A stretch of 64,000 bases of DNA from Streptomyces spectabilis (GCF_008704795.1 NZ_CP023690.1:5280501-5344500), one strand, 5' to 3'; positions 50,859 through 60,586 are shown, counted from the stretch's first letter. The notes: generated by a model not told the origin, from the letters alone. Numbers and translations: made by a program.

Positions 50859-53687
50859 TTGTCCCCGACCAGCGAGACCGCACAGGGCGGCCGCCGACTC
50901 GTCATCGTCGAGTCGCCTGCCAAGGCGAAGACGATCAAGGGCTACCTCGGCCCCGGCTACACCGTCGAGGCGAGCGTCGGGCACATCCGTGACCTTCCCA
51001 ACGGCGCCGCCGAGGTCCCCGAGAAGTACACGGGCGAGGTGCGCCGCCTCGGCGTGGACGTCGAGCACGACTTCCAGCCCATTTACGTCGTCAACGCCGA
51101 CAAGAAGGCCCAGGTCAAGAAGCTCAAGGACCTCCTCAAGGAGTCCGACGAACTCTTCCTCGCCACCGATGAGGACCGCGAGGGCGAAGCCATCGCGTGG
51201 CACCTCCTCGAGGTCCTGAAGCCCAAGGTGCCGGTCAAGCGCATGGTGTTCCACGAGATCACCAAGGACGCGATCCAGGGCGCCGTCCGCAACCCGCGCG
51301 AGCTCAACCAGCGCATGGTCGACGCCCAGGAGACCCGCCGCATCCTCGACCGCCTGTACGGCTACGAGGTCTCGCCGGTGCTCTGGAAGAAGGTCATGCC
51401 GCGGCTCTCGGCGGGCCGCGTGCAGTCCGTGGCGACCCGGCTCGTCGTCGAGCGCGAGCGCGAGCGCATCGCCTTCCGCTCCGCCGAGTACTGGGACCTG
51501 ACGGGCACCTTCGGCACCGGCCGCGGCGGCGACGCGAGCGACCCCTCGCAGCTCGTGGCCCGCCTCACCACGGTCGACGGCAAGCGCGTCGCCCAGGGCC
51601 GCGACTTCGACTCCGTCGGGCAGCTCAAGAGCCAGAACACGCTCCACCTGGACGAGGCGAACGCCCGCGCGCTCGCCGCCGCCCTGGAGCAGACCGCGTT
51701 CTCGGTCCGCTCGGTCGAGTCCAAGCCGTACCGCCGCTCGCCGTACGCCCCGTTCCGTACGACGACGATGCAGCAGGAGGCCTCGCGCAAGCTCGGCTTC
51801 GGCGCGAAGGCCACCATGCAGGTGGCCCAGAAGCTGTACGAGAACGGCTTCATCACCTATATGCGTACGGACTCCACGACGCTGTCCGACACGGCGGTCA
51901 CGGCGGCCCGCACGCAGGTCACGCAGCTGTACGGCAGCGACTACCTGCCGGACAAGCCGCGCACCTACGCCGGGAAGGTCAAGAACGCGCAGGAGGCGCA
52001 CGAGGCGATCCGACCGTCGGGTGATCGTTTCCGCACGCCCGCCGAGACCGGTCTGACCGGCGATCAGTTCCGGCTCTACGAGCTGATCTGGAAGCGGACC
52101 GTCGCCTCCCAGATGAAGGACGCGACGGGCAACTCGGTCACCGTGAAGATCGGCGGCCGGGCCGCCGACGGCCGCGACGCCGAGTTCAGCGCGTCCGGCA
52201 AGACCATCACCTTCCACGGCTTCCTCAAGGCCTACGTAGAGGGCGCCGACGACCCGAACGCCGAGCTGGACGACCGCGAGCGCCGCCTTCCGCAGGTCTC
52301 CGAGGGCGACCCGCTGTCCGCCGACGACATGTCCGTCGACGGCCACGCCACCAAGCCCCCGGCCCGCTACACCGAGGCCTCCCTGGTCAAGGAGCTGGAA
52401 GAGCGCGAGATCGGCCGCCCGTCGACGTACGCGTCGATCATCGGCACGATCCTGGACCGCGGCTACGTCTTCAAGAAGGGCACGGCCTTGGTGCCGTCCT
52501 TCCTCTCCTTCGCCGTGGTGAACCTCCTGGAGAAGCACTTCGGGCGGCTCGTCGACTACGACTTCACCGCCCGCATGGAGGACGACCTCGACCGCATCGC
52601 GCGCGGCGAGGCCCAGGCCGTGCCGTGGCTGCGGCGCTTCTACTTCGGCGAGGGCGACGGCATCGGTACGAGCGGTGCCGCCGACGCCGGGAACGGCGAC
52701 GGCGACCACCTCGGCGGCCTCAAGGAGCTCGTCACCGACCTGGGCGCGATCGACGCCCGCGAGGTGTCGTCCTTCCCCGTCGGCGACGACATCGTGCTGC
52801 GCGTCGGCCGCTACGGCCCCTACGTGGAGCGCGGTGAGAAGGACTCCGAGAACCATCAGCGCGCGGACGTCCCGGACGACCTGGCTCCGGACGAGCTGAC
52901 GGTCGCGTACGCGGAGGAGCTGCTCGCCAAGCCGAGCGGTGACTTCCAGCTCGGCACGGACCCGGAGACGGGCCGCGAAATCATCGCCAAGGACGGCCGC
53001 TACGGCCCGTACGTCACCGAGGTGCTCCCCGAGGGCACTCCGAAGACCGGCAAGAACGCGGTCAAGCCGCGCACGGCCTCGCTCTTCAAGACGATGTCCC
53101 TGGACACGGTGACGCTCGCGGACGCGCTCAAGCTGATGTCGCTGCCGCGCGTCGTCGGCACCGACGCCGAGGGCGTCGAGATCACCGCCCAGAACGGCCG
53201 CTACGGCCCGTATCTGAAGAAGGGCACCGACTCGCGCTCCCTGGAGAGTGAGGACCAGCTCTTCACCATCACCCTCGACGAGGCCCTGGAGATCTACTCC
53301 AAGCCGAAGCAGCGCGGCCGCGCCGCCGCGAAGCCGCCGCTCAAGGAGCTCGGCGAGGACCCGGTCAGCGGCAAGCCCGTCGTCGTCAAGGACGGCCGCT
53401 TCGGCCCGTACGTGACGGACGGCGAGACCAACGCGACGCTGCGCGCGGCCGACTCCGTGGAGGACATCACCCCGGAGCGCGGCTTCGAGCTGCTCGCGGA
53501 GAAGCGGGCGAAGGGTCCCGCGAAGAAGACCGCCAAGAAGGCCGTGAAGAAGGCTCCCGCGAAGAAGACGGCGGCCAAGAAGACCGCCGCCAAGAAAACG
53601 ACGGCAAAGAAGACGGCTGCCAAGAAGACGACGACTACGAAGAAGGCCGTCGCCAAGAAGACCGCCGCCGCGGAGACCACCGACTGA
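50859..53687 (+). CDS. topA: DNA topoisomerase I
   Basis: A 942-residue type IA topoisomerase relaxing negative supercoils. The Toprim domain is RRLVIVESPAKAKTIKGYLG and DEDREGEAIAWHLLEVL (acidic triad DEDRE). The active-site tyrosine is Y334 in GFITYMRTDSTTLS. Actinobacterial repeat domains replace the zinc fingers: the GRYGPYV/NGRYGPYL motif recurs four to five times between about 640 and 850. The last 50 residues are Lys/Ala repeats (KKTAAKKT), needed in Streptomyces for processive relaxation (recalled). The start is TTG 50859. A 21-bp tandem duplication straddles the stop codon. Confidence 0.96.
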   Translation: MSPTSETAQGGRRLVIVESPAKAKTIKGYLGPGYTVEASVGHIRDLPNGAAEVPEKYTGEVRRLGVDVEHDFQPIYVVNADKKAQVKKLKDLLKESDELFLATDEDREGEAIAWHLLEVLKPKVPVKRMVFHEITKDAIQGAVRNPRELNQRMVDAQETRRILDRLYGYEVSPVLWKKVMPRLSAGRVQSVATRLVVERERERIAFRSAEYWDLTGTFGTGRGGDASDPSQLVARLTTVDGKRVAQGRDFDSVGQLKSQNTLHLDEANARALAAALEQTAFSVRSVESKPYRRSPYAPFRTTTMQQEASRKLGFGAKATMQVAQKLYENGFITYMRTDSTTLSDTAVTAARTQVTQLYGSDYLPDKPRTYAGKVKNAQEAHEAIRPSGDRFRTPAETGLTGDQFRLYELIWKRTVASQMKDATGNSVTVKIGGRAADGRDAEFSASGKTITFHGFLKAYVEGADDPNAELDDRERRLPQVSEGDPLSADDMSVDGHATKPPARYTEASLVKELEEREIGRPSTYASIIGTILDRGYVFKKGTALVPSFLSFAVVNLLEKHFGRLVDYDFTARMEDDLDRIARGEAQAVPWLRRFYFGEGDGIGTSGAADAGNGDGDHLGGLKELVTDLGAIDAREVSSFPVGDDIVLRVGRYGPYVERGEKDSENHQRADVPDDLAPDELTVAYAEELLAKPSGDFQLGTDPETGREIIAKDGRYGPYVTEVLPEGTPKTGKNAVKPRTASLFKTMSLDTVTLADALKLMSLPRVVGTDAEGVEITAQNGRYGPYLKKGTDSRSLESEDQLFTITLDEALEIYSKPKQRGRAAAKPPLKELGEDPVSGKPVVVKDGRFGPYVTDGETNATLRAADSVEDITPERGFELLAEKRAKGPAKKTAKKAVKKAPAKKTAAKKTAAKKTTAKKTAAKKTTTTKKAVAKKTAAAETTD

Positions 53688-53712
53688 CCGTCGGAGACCA
53701 CCGACTGACCGT
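53671..53712. repeat. 21-bp tandem duplication over the topA stop
   Basis: Unit CGGAGACCACCGACTGACCG plus T at 53671-53691 and again at 53692-53712, exact. The first copy carries the final codons and the TGA (53685-53687); the second repeats them untranslated. Confidence 0.9.
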
Positions 53713-53734
53713 CGGCCCGCCGTAGGCCTGCTCC

Positions 53735-53770
53735 CGCGAGCCCCTGACCGTTCCCGGTCAGGGGCTCGCG
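53735..53770 (+). terminator. Terminator after topA
   Basis: Perfect 16-bp stem (53735-53750 with 53755-53770) with loop TTCC, 48 bases past the stop. Confidence 0.85.
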
Positions 53771-53873
53771 TGGTTCCGAGCGCCCCGGCGGACCTCCGGT
53801 ACTCCCCGCGGGCGACGCCCGTATGTTCGGGCGTCGCCGCTGTGAAGGCTCGGCCTCCAGATAGGCTGGACGG

Positions 53874-56800
53874 ATGACGCGTGCCGAGCAGCCACCCGCC
53901 ATGACCACGGTTCCCGACGATTCCCTGGCGGCGGATTCCCGCGAGCGCGCGGTGCGGGCCCTGTTGCGCGTACCGCAGCTGAAGCGGTTGTGGAGCGCGC
54001 ACCTCGTCGGGAGCGTCGGTGACGCCCTGGCGCTGCTCGTCCTCGTCGTCCTCGGGCTCCAGGCGGCCATCGCCGAAGGGTCCTTCGGCGGCGGCTACCG
54101 CGGCGTGTCGATCGCCGTGACCGCCGTCTTCGGAGCCCGCGTCCTCGCGACGCTGCTCTTCGGGGCGGTCCTGCTCGGCCCGCTCACCACCCTCACCTCG
54201 CCGGACGGGCCCCTGGACCGTCGCTGGACCATGATCGGCGCCGACGGCGTGCGCGCCGCGCTCCTCGTCTGCGCGCCCCTGTGGATCGTCTGGACACCGG
54301 CCAACGCGCTCGCGCTGCTCCTGGTCACCTCCTTCGTCGTCGGCGTCAGCGAGCGCTTCTGGACGGTCGCCCGCGAGAGCGCCGCGCCCGCGCTGCTGCC
54401 CAACCCGCCGCCGGAGGGCGCCGCCGTGCGCCCGCTGCCCGACCACCTGGACGCGCTGCGGCGCCTTTCGCTGCGCACGGGGTTCGTGGCGCTGCCCCTG
54501 GCCGCCGTCGTCCTCGTCGCGGTCGGTCTCGTCAGCAACCTGCTCGGCTCGGGCGTCGACTGGTTCGAGCGGCACCAGGTCGGGCTCGCCTCGTTCGTCG
54601 CCGCCGGGCTCTTCGCCGCGTCCGCCTCGGTCGTGTACGCCATCCGGCTGCCCGGCACGCAGACGCCGCGCCCGCGCAGCCCCCTGGAGGGCCTGCGCAG
54701 GCCCCGTACCGGAACCGGCACCGACAAGGGCCGTACCGGCGCGATCCCGCTGCTCGTCGCCGCCTGCACCGCCGTCGCCGGAGCGGTCGCCGCGGCCGTC
54801 GCGGTCACCGTGCTGCACGCCAAGGACCTCCAGGGCGGGCCGGTCACGTACGGCCTGTTCGTCTTCGCGCTGACCGGTGGCACGGTCGCCGGCATCCGTC
54901 TCGCGCCCGCGCTGCTGCCCTCGCTGTCGCGCCGCCGCCTTTTCGCCCTCGCCATCGCCGTGACCGGTGTCGCCCTCCTCGCCGCCGGCCTCGTGCCGGA
55001 CCTGACGAGCGTGCTGCTGATCCTGCTGCTCGCGGGCGTGGCGGCGGGCGTCGCCGCGAACACCGGGCACGCGCTCCTCGACCAGGAGGTCGAGGACTAC
55101 CGCAGGGCCCGCACCACCGAGCACCTCCAGGCGGCCGTACGCCTCTTCGTGGCGCTCGCCGTACTGGTGGCGCCGCTGCTGGCCGCGGTCATCGGGCCGC
55201 ACCGGATGGTCAACGGCAAGTTCGTGTTCGACCACGGGGGCGCCTCCTTCACGCTGATGCTGGTCGGCGCGCTGCTCCTGCCGGTGGCCGCGCTCGTCCT
55301 CGCCAAGGCCGACGACCGGCAGGGCGTGCCGCTGCGCCACGACCTGCGGGACGCGCTGCGCGGCGGCGACGACCCGGTGCAGACGCCCGCCGACTCCGGC
55401 TTCTTCATCGCCCTGGAGGGCGGCGACGGCGCCGGGAAGTCCACCCAGGCCGAGGCGCTCGCCGACTGGATCCGGGCCAAGGGCCACGAGGTCGTCGTCA
55501 CGCGTGAGCCGGGCGCCACGCCCGTCGGCAAGCGGCTGCGGTCGATCCTGCTCGACGTGTCGTCGGCCGGTCTCTCGCACCGTGCCGAGGCGCTGCTGTA
55601 CGCCGCCGACCGCGCGGAGCACGTCGACACCGTCGTACGGCCCGCCCTCGCGCGCGGGGCCGTGGTGATCTCCGACCGGTACATCGACTCGTCCGTCGCG
55701 TACCAGGGCGCGGGCCGCGACCTGTCGCCCACCGAGGTGGCCCGCATCAACCGCTGGGCCACGGGCGGCCTCGTCCCGCATCTGACGGTCCTGCTCGACG
55801 TGGCGCCCGAGGCTGCGCGCGAGCGCTTCACCGAGGCGCCCGACCGCCTGGAGTCGGAGCCCGCCGAGTTCCACGCGCGCGTGCGGTCCGGCTTCCTCAC
55901 CCTCGCCGCCGCCGACCCCGGGCGCTACCTGGTCGTGGACGCGGCCCAGGAGCCGGAGGCCGTCACGACGGTCATCCGGCACCGGCTCGACGTCGTACTG
56001 CCGCTCTCCGAAGCCGAGATCAAGGCCCAGGAAGAGGCCCGTCGCAAGGCCGAGGAGGAGGCCCGGCGCCGCGCCGAGGAGGAGGCGGCCCGCAAGGCCG
56101 AGGAGGAGCGCAAGGAGCGCGAGCGCCAGGAGCAGCTCGCCAAGCTGCGCGCCGAGGAAGAGGAGCGCAAGCGGCGCGAGCTGGAGGAGGCCCAGCGCCG
56201 CGAGGCCGAGCGCCAGGCGGAGGAGGCCCGGCAGCGCGCCGAGGAGGCCCGCCGCAAGGCCGAGGAGGAGGCCAAGCGCCGCGCCGAGGAAGAGGCGGCC
56301 CGCAAGGCCGAGGAGGAAGCGCGGCGGCGCGCCGAGGAAGAGGCCCGGCGCAAGGCCGAGGAAGAGGCCCGGCTGCGTGCCGAGGCGGAGGCCCGGCGCC
56401 TGGAGAAGCAGCGCAAGGCGGAGGAGGCGCTGCGGCGGGCGGAGGAGGCCCGGCGCCTTGCGGAGGCGGCTGCCTCCGCGGCGGCGTCCGCGGCGGTGAC
56501 GGGCTCGGCCGCGGAGGCGCCGCCGGCTCCGGCCCGTGCTCCGGCCTCGGCTTCGGCTTCGCCTGAGCCGCCCGCGCGTCCTGCCCAGGCGCCGAAGCTG
56601 GACAAGCGGTCGTCTTCGGGCGCGCGGCCCTCGTCGGCCGAGCAGCCTTCTTCGGCCCGACAGTCCTCGTCGGCCGGACAGCCCGCCTCGGCCGAGTCCG
56701 ACAGGCCGACCTCGCCCGACAACGAGACCACCGTGGCGACGCCGGTCGTCGACCCGAAGGCGCTGGGCGCCGCCGACGAGACGGCGAAGCTGCCGCAGGC

Positions 56801-57209
56801 CACGCAGGGCGCGGTACCGGGCTCCGCCGACGAGACCACCGTGCTTCCGCAGGTGAGTGTGGACGGAGCGGCGGATGAGACGACGGTCCTTCCGGCACTG
56901 CGGGACGACGCGGCCGTACCGGACAGCGCGCCTGTACGCGACGACGCGCCCGTACGGGACGACGTGGCGGACCGGGTCCCGCCCGGCTACTTCCGCGACG
57001 AGCGCGCCCATGCCGACGCGCGGGACGACCTCGGCCCGAACGACCGCACGCGCGAGCTGCCGCAGGTCGACGAGAACGGCACCCCGCGCCGTCAGCGCTC
57101 CGAGTGGGCGGAGGAGACGCCGATGGACGACCTGCCGTCGCTCGCCGACGAACTCCTCGGGTCGCACGAGGACGAGCCGGAGGAGCGGGGCAGGCGGCGC
57201 CGCCGCTGA
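53874..57209 (+). CDS. tmk: dTMP kinase fused to an MFS-like membrane domain
   Basis: A 1111-residue fusion. Residues about 30-500 form a transporter-like region with 10-12 membrane helices, without recognisable substrate motif. Residues about 508-715 are thymidylate kinase: FIALEGGDGAGKSTQAEAL (Walker A), VTREPGATPVGK (the dTMP-binding arginine motif), RAEALLYAADRAEHV and ISDRYIDSSVAYQGAGR. Next come an Arg/Glu/Ala coiled coil (about 720-870, repeated EEARRKAEE) and a low-complexity acidic tail. The kinase makes dTDP for DNA synthesis. This layout is known for Streptomyces; the job of the membrane part is unclear. Confidence 0.93.
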   Translation: MTRAEQPPAMTTVPDDSLAADSRERAVRALLRVPQLKRLWSAHLVGSVGDALALLVLVVLGLQAAIAEGSFGGGYRGVSIAVTAVFGARVLATLLFGAVLLGPLTTLTSPDGPLDRRWTMIGADGVRAALLVCAPLWIVWTPANALALLLVTSFVVGVSERFWTVARESAAPALLPNPPPEGAAVRPLPDHLDALRRLSLRTGFVALPLAAVVLVAVGLVSNLLGSGVDWFERHQVGLASFVAAGLFAASASVVYAIRLPGTQTPRPRSPLEGLRRPRTGTGTDKGRTGAIPLLVAACTAVAGAVAAAVAVTVLHAKDLQGGPVTYGLFVFALTGGTVAGIRLAPALLPSLSRRRLFALAIAVTGVALLAAGLVPDLTSVLLILLLAGVAAGVAANTGHALLDQEVEDYRRARTTEHLQAAVRLFVALAVLVAPLLAAVIGPHRMVNGKFVFDHGGASFTLMLVGALLLPVAALVLAKADDRQGVPLRHDLRDALRGGDDPVQTPADSGFFIALEGGDGAGKSTQAEALADWIRAKGHEVVVTREPGATPVGKRLRSILLDVSSAGLSHRAEALLYAADRAEHVDTVVRPALARGAVVISDRYIDSSVAYQGAGRDLSPTEVARINRWATGGLVPHLTVLLDVAPEAARERFTEAPDRLESEPAEFHARVRSGFLTLAAADPGRYLVVDAAQEPEAVTTVIRHRLDVVLPLSEAEIKAQEEARRKAEEEARRRAEEEAARKAEEERKERERQEQLAKLRAEEEERKRRELEEAQRREAERQAEEARQRAEEARRKAEEEAKRRAEEEAARKAEEEARRRAEEEARRKAEEEARLRAEAEARRLEKQRKAEEALRRAEEARRLAEAAASAAASAAVTGSAAEAPPAPARAPASASASPEPPARPAQAPKLDKRSSSGARPSSAEQPSSARQSSSAGQPASAESDRPTSPDNETTVATPVVDPKALGAADETAKLPQATQGAVPGSADETTVLPQVSVDGAADETTVLPALRDDAAVPDSAPVRDDAPVRDDVADRVPPGYFRDERAHADARDDLGPNDRTRELPQVDENGTPRRQRSEWAEETPMDDLPSLADELLGSHEDEPEERGRRRRR

Positions 57210-57229
57210 CTGCGGGGCCGCTGACCGGG

Positions 57230-57267
57230 CGGCCGCGCAAAGGCCCAGGTCAACGAGTGCGCGGCCG
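57230..57267 (+). terminator. Hairpin between tmk and holB
   Basis: Perfect 10-bp stem CGGCCGCGCA (57230-57239) with TGCGCGGCCG (57258-57267), loop 18 bases, 20 bases past the tmk stop. Confidence 0.6.
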
Positions 57268-57406
57268 GGGTTGTCAGTGCCGTGCCCCACAATGAGTTCC
57301 GACAGCGCGACGTGCCTGACGTGCCTGGTGACGGTCACGCACGTGGTGAAGGAGGCGCGCGTACGACGGTGACGTGTGCGCGAAGGCAAGGCGAAGGCGG
57401 TGACCC

Positions 57407-58612
57407 ATGCCGGTATGGGACGACCTGGTGGGCCAGGAGAAGGTGAGCGTCCAGCTCGCGGCCGCCGCACGTGACGCCGATGCCTTGGTCACCGCCGCCG
57501 ACACCGGCGTTCCCGTGCCCGAGTCGTCGAAGATGACGCACGCCTGGCTGTTCACGGGCCCGCCCGGCTCCGGCCGGGCCGACACCGCCCGCGCCTTCGC
57601 CGCGGCCCTGCAGTGCGTGAGCCCGGACCGCGCGCTCGGGGGCGAGCCCGGCTGCGGCTTCTGCGACGGCTGCCACACGAGCCTGATCGGCACGCACGCG
57701 GACGTGGAGGTGGTCCGCACCGACCTCCTCTCCATCGGCGTCAAGGAGACCCGCGAGCTGGTCCGCCGCGCCCAGCTCTCGCCCGCCGTGGGCCGCTGGC
57801 AGGTCATCGTCCTGGAGGACGCCGACCGCCTCACCGAGGGCGCGGGGAACGTCCTGCTGAAGGCCGTGGAGGAGCCCGCCCCCCGCACCGTGTGGCTGCT
57901 GTGCGCGCCCTCCCTTGAGGACGTGCTGCCCACCATCCGCTCCCGCTGCCGCCACCTGACGCTGCGTACGCCGTCGGTGGAGGCGGTCGCCGACATGCTC
58001 GTGCGCCGCGACGGCATCGAGCCGACGGCCGCCGCGGCCGCCGCCCGTGCCACCCAGGGGCACATCGACCGGGCCCGCAGCCTCGCGACGGACGAGCGCG
58101 CGCGGCAGCGCCGGGCCGCCGTGCTGAAGCTGCCGCTGCGCGTCGAGGACATCGGCGGTTGTCTGCGGGCCGCGCAGGAGCTGATCGACACGGCCGCCGA
58201 GGAGGCCAAGCAGGTCGCCGAGGACGTCGACGTCAAGGAGACCGAGGACCTGAAGGCGGCGCTCGGCGCGGCGCAGGGCGGCCGGATGCCGCGCGGCACG
58301 GCGGGTGCGATGAAGGAGCTGGAGGACAAGCAGAAGCGCCGCAGGACCCGTACGCAGCGCGACAGCCTCGACCTGGCCCTGGTCGACCTGACCGGGTTCT
58401 ATCGGGACGTCCTCGCGCTCCAGTTGGGCTCCCGCGTGCCGCTCGCCAACACGGAGGTGCAGGACATGCTGGAGCGCATGGCGCGCGGCACCTCTCCGGA
58501 GTCCACGCTGCGCCGCATCGAGGCGATCGGCGCCTGCCGCACGGCCCTTGACCGCAATGTGGCGCCGCTGCTCGCGGTGGAGGCGATGACGGTGGCGCTG
58601 CGGGCGGGGTGA
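57407..58612 (+). CDS. holB: DNA polymerase III subunit delta'
   Basis: A 401-residue clamp-loader subunit. AAA+ motifs are HAWLFTGPPGSGRADTARAFA, a Walker A with Arg in place of the catalytic Lys as usual in the non-hydrolysing delta', and the zinc module CVSPDRALGGEPGCGFCDGC. Sensor and B regions (VIVLEDADRLTEGAGNVLLKAVEEP, LLCAPSLEDVLPTIRSRCRHL) are intact; SRC is the arginine-finger motif. A charged helical C-terminal region follows. It sits right after tmk, as commonly seen in bacteria. Confidence 0.92.
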   Translation: MPVWDDLVGQEKVSVQLAAAARDADALVTAADTGVPVPESSKMTHAWLFTGPPGSGRADTARAFAAALQCVSPDRALGGEPGCGFCDGCHTSLIGTHADVEVVRTDLLSIGVKETRELVRRAQLSPAVGRWQVIVLEDADRLTEGAGNVLLKAVEEPAPRTVWLLCAPSLEDVLPTIRSRCRHLTLRTPSVEAVADMLVRRDGIEPTAAAAAARATQGHIDRARSLATDERARQRRAAVLKLPLRVEDIGGCLRAAQELIDTAAEEAKQVAEDVDVKETEDLKAALGAAQGGRMPRGTAGAMKELEDKQKRRRTRTQRDSLDLALVDLTGFYRDVLALQLGSRVPLANTEVQDMLERMARGTSPESTLRRIEAIGACRTALDRNVAPLLAVEAMTVALRAG

Positions 58613-58639
58613 CCGGCGCGGACCGCTGAGGCCGCGCAG

Positions 58640-58740
58640 CCTCCGGGCCCCCAAGCTTCCGGGGCCGCCCAAGCCTCCGAGACCGCCCACCCTCCGAGTC
58701 CGCCCACCCTCCGAGGCCCCCGAGCCTCCGAGGTCACCCA
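58640..58740. repeat. Degenerate CCTCCGAG repeats after holB
   Basis: The 8-mer CCTCCGAG and close variants recur about six times at 16-20 base steps with GACCGCCCA-type spacers. It lies between holB and the hydrolase gene. Confidence 0.7.
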
Positions 58741-58789
58741 AAAGGGCACGCATGGTGATCGTGCGACACCGGAGCGTTACTCTCGCGTG

Positions 58790-60397
58790 ATGGGAACCAC
58801 CAGCCGCGCCCGACGCCCCCGTCCCCAAGGTCGCCCCGGGACGCCCCGCCTCCGCCGGGGAGTCCTCGCGCTGCTGGCCGCCGCGCTGCTCATCCCGGGC
58901 TGCTCGTCGGACGGTTCGGGCGATCCCACGGCGAACGTCGCCCTGGCCGCGCTGCCCCGTGCCACGCCGAAGCAGCTGGCGCCGTACTACGACCAGAAGC
59001 CGCGCTGGCGCGCCTGCGGGGTGCCCGACTTCGAGTGCGCGACGCTGCGCGTGCCGCGCGACTACGCCGCCCCGGGCGCGGGCGACCTGCGCCTCGCCGT
59101 GTCCCGCAAGCGGGCGACGGGCAAGGCCGCCGACCGTCTGGGCTCGCTCCTGGTCAACCCGGGCGGACCCGGCGGCTCCGCGATCGACTACCTCCAGTCG
59201 TACGCGGCGCTCGGCTACCCCGACAAGGTCCGCGCCCGCTACGACATGGTGGCGGTCGACCCGCGCGGCGTGGCCCGCAGCGAGCCCGTCACGTGTCTGA
59301 ACGACCGCCAGATGGACACGTACACGCAGACGGACGTGACACCCGACGACGCGGCCGAGACGACCCGCCTCACCACGTCCTACCGGAAGTTCACGGCGGG
59401 CTGCGAACAGCGGGCGGGCGGCCTCCTGAAGCACGTCTCCACGGTCGAGGCGGCCCGGGACATGGACGTCGTGCGCGCCGCCCTGGGCGACGGCAAGCTG
59501 ACGTACGTGGGGGCGTCGTACGGCACGTTCCTCGGCGCGACGTACGCCGGGCTCTTCCCCGACCGGGTGGGCCGCCTCGTCCTGGACGGCGCGATGGACC
59601 CCTCCCTCTCGGCCCGCCGGATGAACGAGGACCAGACGGCGGGCTTCGAGACGGCCTTCCAGTCGTTCGCGAAGGACTGCGTGCGCAGCGCGGGCTGCCC
59701 CCTCGGCCGCAAGAGCCCCGCGGACGCGGGCCGCCGCCTGAAGGCCTTCTTCGCGGACCTGGACCGCTCCCCGATCCCCGCGGGCGACCCGGGCCCGGCG
59801 GGCGGCCGCGCGCTCGGCGAGGCGCTCGCCACCACGGGCGTGATCGCCGCGATGTACGACGAGTCGGCGTGGCCCCAGCTGCGCGACGCCCTGGACGCGG
59901 CGATGCGCGACCGCGACGGCTCGGCCCTGCTCGCCCTCTCCGACAGCTACTACGAGCGCGACGGCGACGGCGCGTACTCGAACCTGATGTACGCCAACGC
60001 CGCCGTGAACTGCCTGGACCTCCCGCCGTCCTTCGGCTCCCCCGACGACGTGAAGGCCGCGCTCCCCGCCTTCAGGAAGGCCTCGCCCGTCTTCGGCGAG
60101 GGCCTCGCGTGGTCGGCCCTGAACTGCGCGTACTGGCCCGTGAAGGCTACGGGCGAACCCCACCGCATCGAGGCGAAGGGTGCCGCCCCCATCCTCGTCG
60201 CCGGCACCACCCGCGACCCCGCCACCCCCTACCGCTGGGCCAAGGCCCTCGCCGCCCAGCTCTCCTCGGGCCGCCTCCTCACCTACGAGGGCGACGGCCA
60301 CACGGCGTACGGCCGCGGCAGCCGCTGCGTCGACGACACGATCAACACCTACCTCCTGCAGGGCCGCGCCCCCCGCACCGCCAAGCGCTGCGCGTAA
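58790..60397 (+). CDS. Tripeptidyl-aminopeptidase-like lipoprotein (alpha/beta hydrolase)
   Basis: A 535-residue secreted serine hydrolase. The N-terminus is basic, with a hydrophobic helix ending in the lipobox LIPGC. The catalytic domain has LLVNPGGPGGSAIDYL (oxyanion), the nucleophile elbow VGASYGTFLG with S243, the acid in AGTTRDPATPY and the histidine in GDGHTAYGRGSRC. This is the peptidase S33/TAP-like arrangement of Streptomyces extracellular tripeptidyl aminopeptidases. The start is ATG 58790; GTG 58787 is equally possible. A 10-bp hairpin follows. Confidence 0.9.
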   Translation: MGTTSRARRPRPQGRPGTPRLRRGVLALLAAALLIPGCSSDGSGDPTANVALAALPRATPKQLAPYYDQKPRWRACGVPDFECATLRVPRDYAAPGAGDLRLAVSRKRATGKAADRLGSLLVNPGGPGGSAIDYLQSYAALGYPDKVRARYDMVAVDPRGVARSEPVTCLNDRQMDTYTQTDVTPDDAAETTRLTTSYRKFTAGCEQRAGGLLKHVSTVEAARDMDVVRAALGDGKLTYVGASYGTFLGATYAGLFPDRVGRLVLDGAMDPSLSARRMNEDQTAGFETAFQSFAKDCVRSAGCPLGRKSPADAGRRLKAFFADLDRSPIPAGDPGPAGGRALGEALATTGVIAAMYDESAWPQLRDALDAAMRDRDGSALLALSDSYYERDGDGAYSNLMYANAAVNCLDLPPSFGSPDDVKAALPAFRKASPVFGEGLAWSALNCAYWPVKATGEPHRIEAKGAAPILVAGTTRDPATPYRWAKALAAQLSSGRLLTYEGDGHTAYGRGSRCVDDTINTYLLQGRAPRTAKRCA

Positions 60398-60406
60398 CCC
60401 CAGCTC

Positions 60407-60438
60407 ACACCCCTCCACCCGCCCGCCCGGAGGGGTGT
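60407..60438 (+). terminator. Terminator after the TAP-like gene
   Basis: Perfect 10-bp stem ACACCCCTCC (60407-60416) with GGAGGGGTGT (60429-60438), loop of 12 bases. Confidence 0.75.
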
Positions 60439-60466
60439 ACGGAGCACCCCCGGAAACTGTGTAGAC

Positions 60467-60496
60467 TTGCTGACGTTGCTGATCGCACCATAGGTG
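60467..60496 (+). promoter_or_regulatory. Candidate promoter of tRNA-Thr
   Basis: TTGCTG (60467-60472) and TAGGTG (60491-60496) with 18 bases between; a transcript start near 60503 would precede the tRNA by a few bases. Confidence 0.45.
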
Positions 60497-60506
60497 CGGG
60501 ACGCGC

Positions 60507-60583
60507 GCCGCCTTAGCTCAGATGGCCAGAGCAACGCACTCGTAATGCGTAGGTCTCGGGTTCGAATCCCGAAGGCGGCTCCA
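60507..60583 (+). tRNA. tRNA-Thr(CGT)
   Basis: Cloverleaf with acceptor GCCGCCT/AGGCGGC, D arm GCTC...GAGC, anticodon stem ACGCA/TGCGT with loop CTCGTAA (anticodon CGT) and T arm GGTTCGAATCC. CCA is encoded at 60581-60583. It reads ACG. A strong terminator follows within 4 bases. Confidence 0.95.
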
Positions 60584-60586
60584 CTG

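Noticed and set aside
50646..57470. A very long open frame (over 2200 codons) on the minus strand, opposite topA and tmk
   Set aside because: It is the antisense shadow of two well-identified genes. Its protein is low-complexity Arg/Gly/Ala sequence without any domain, as expected from high-GC codon bias.
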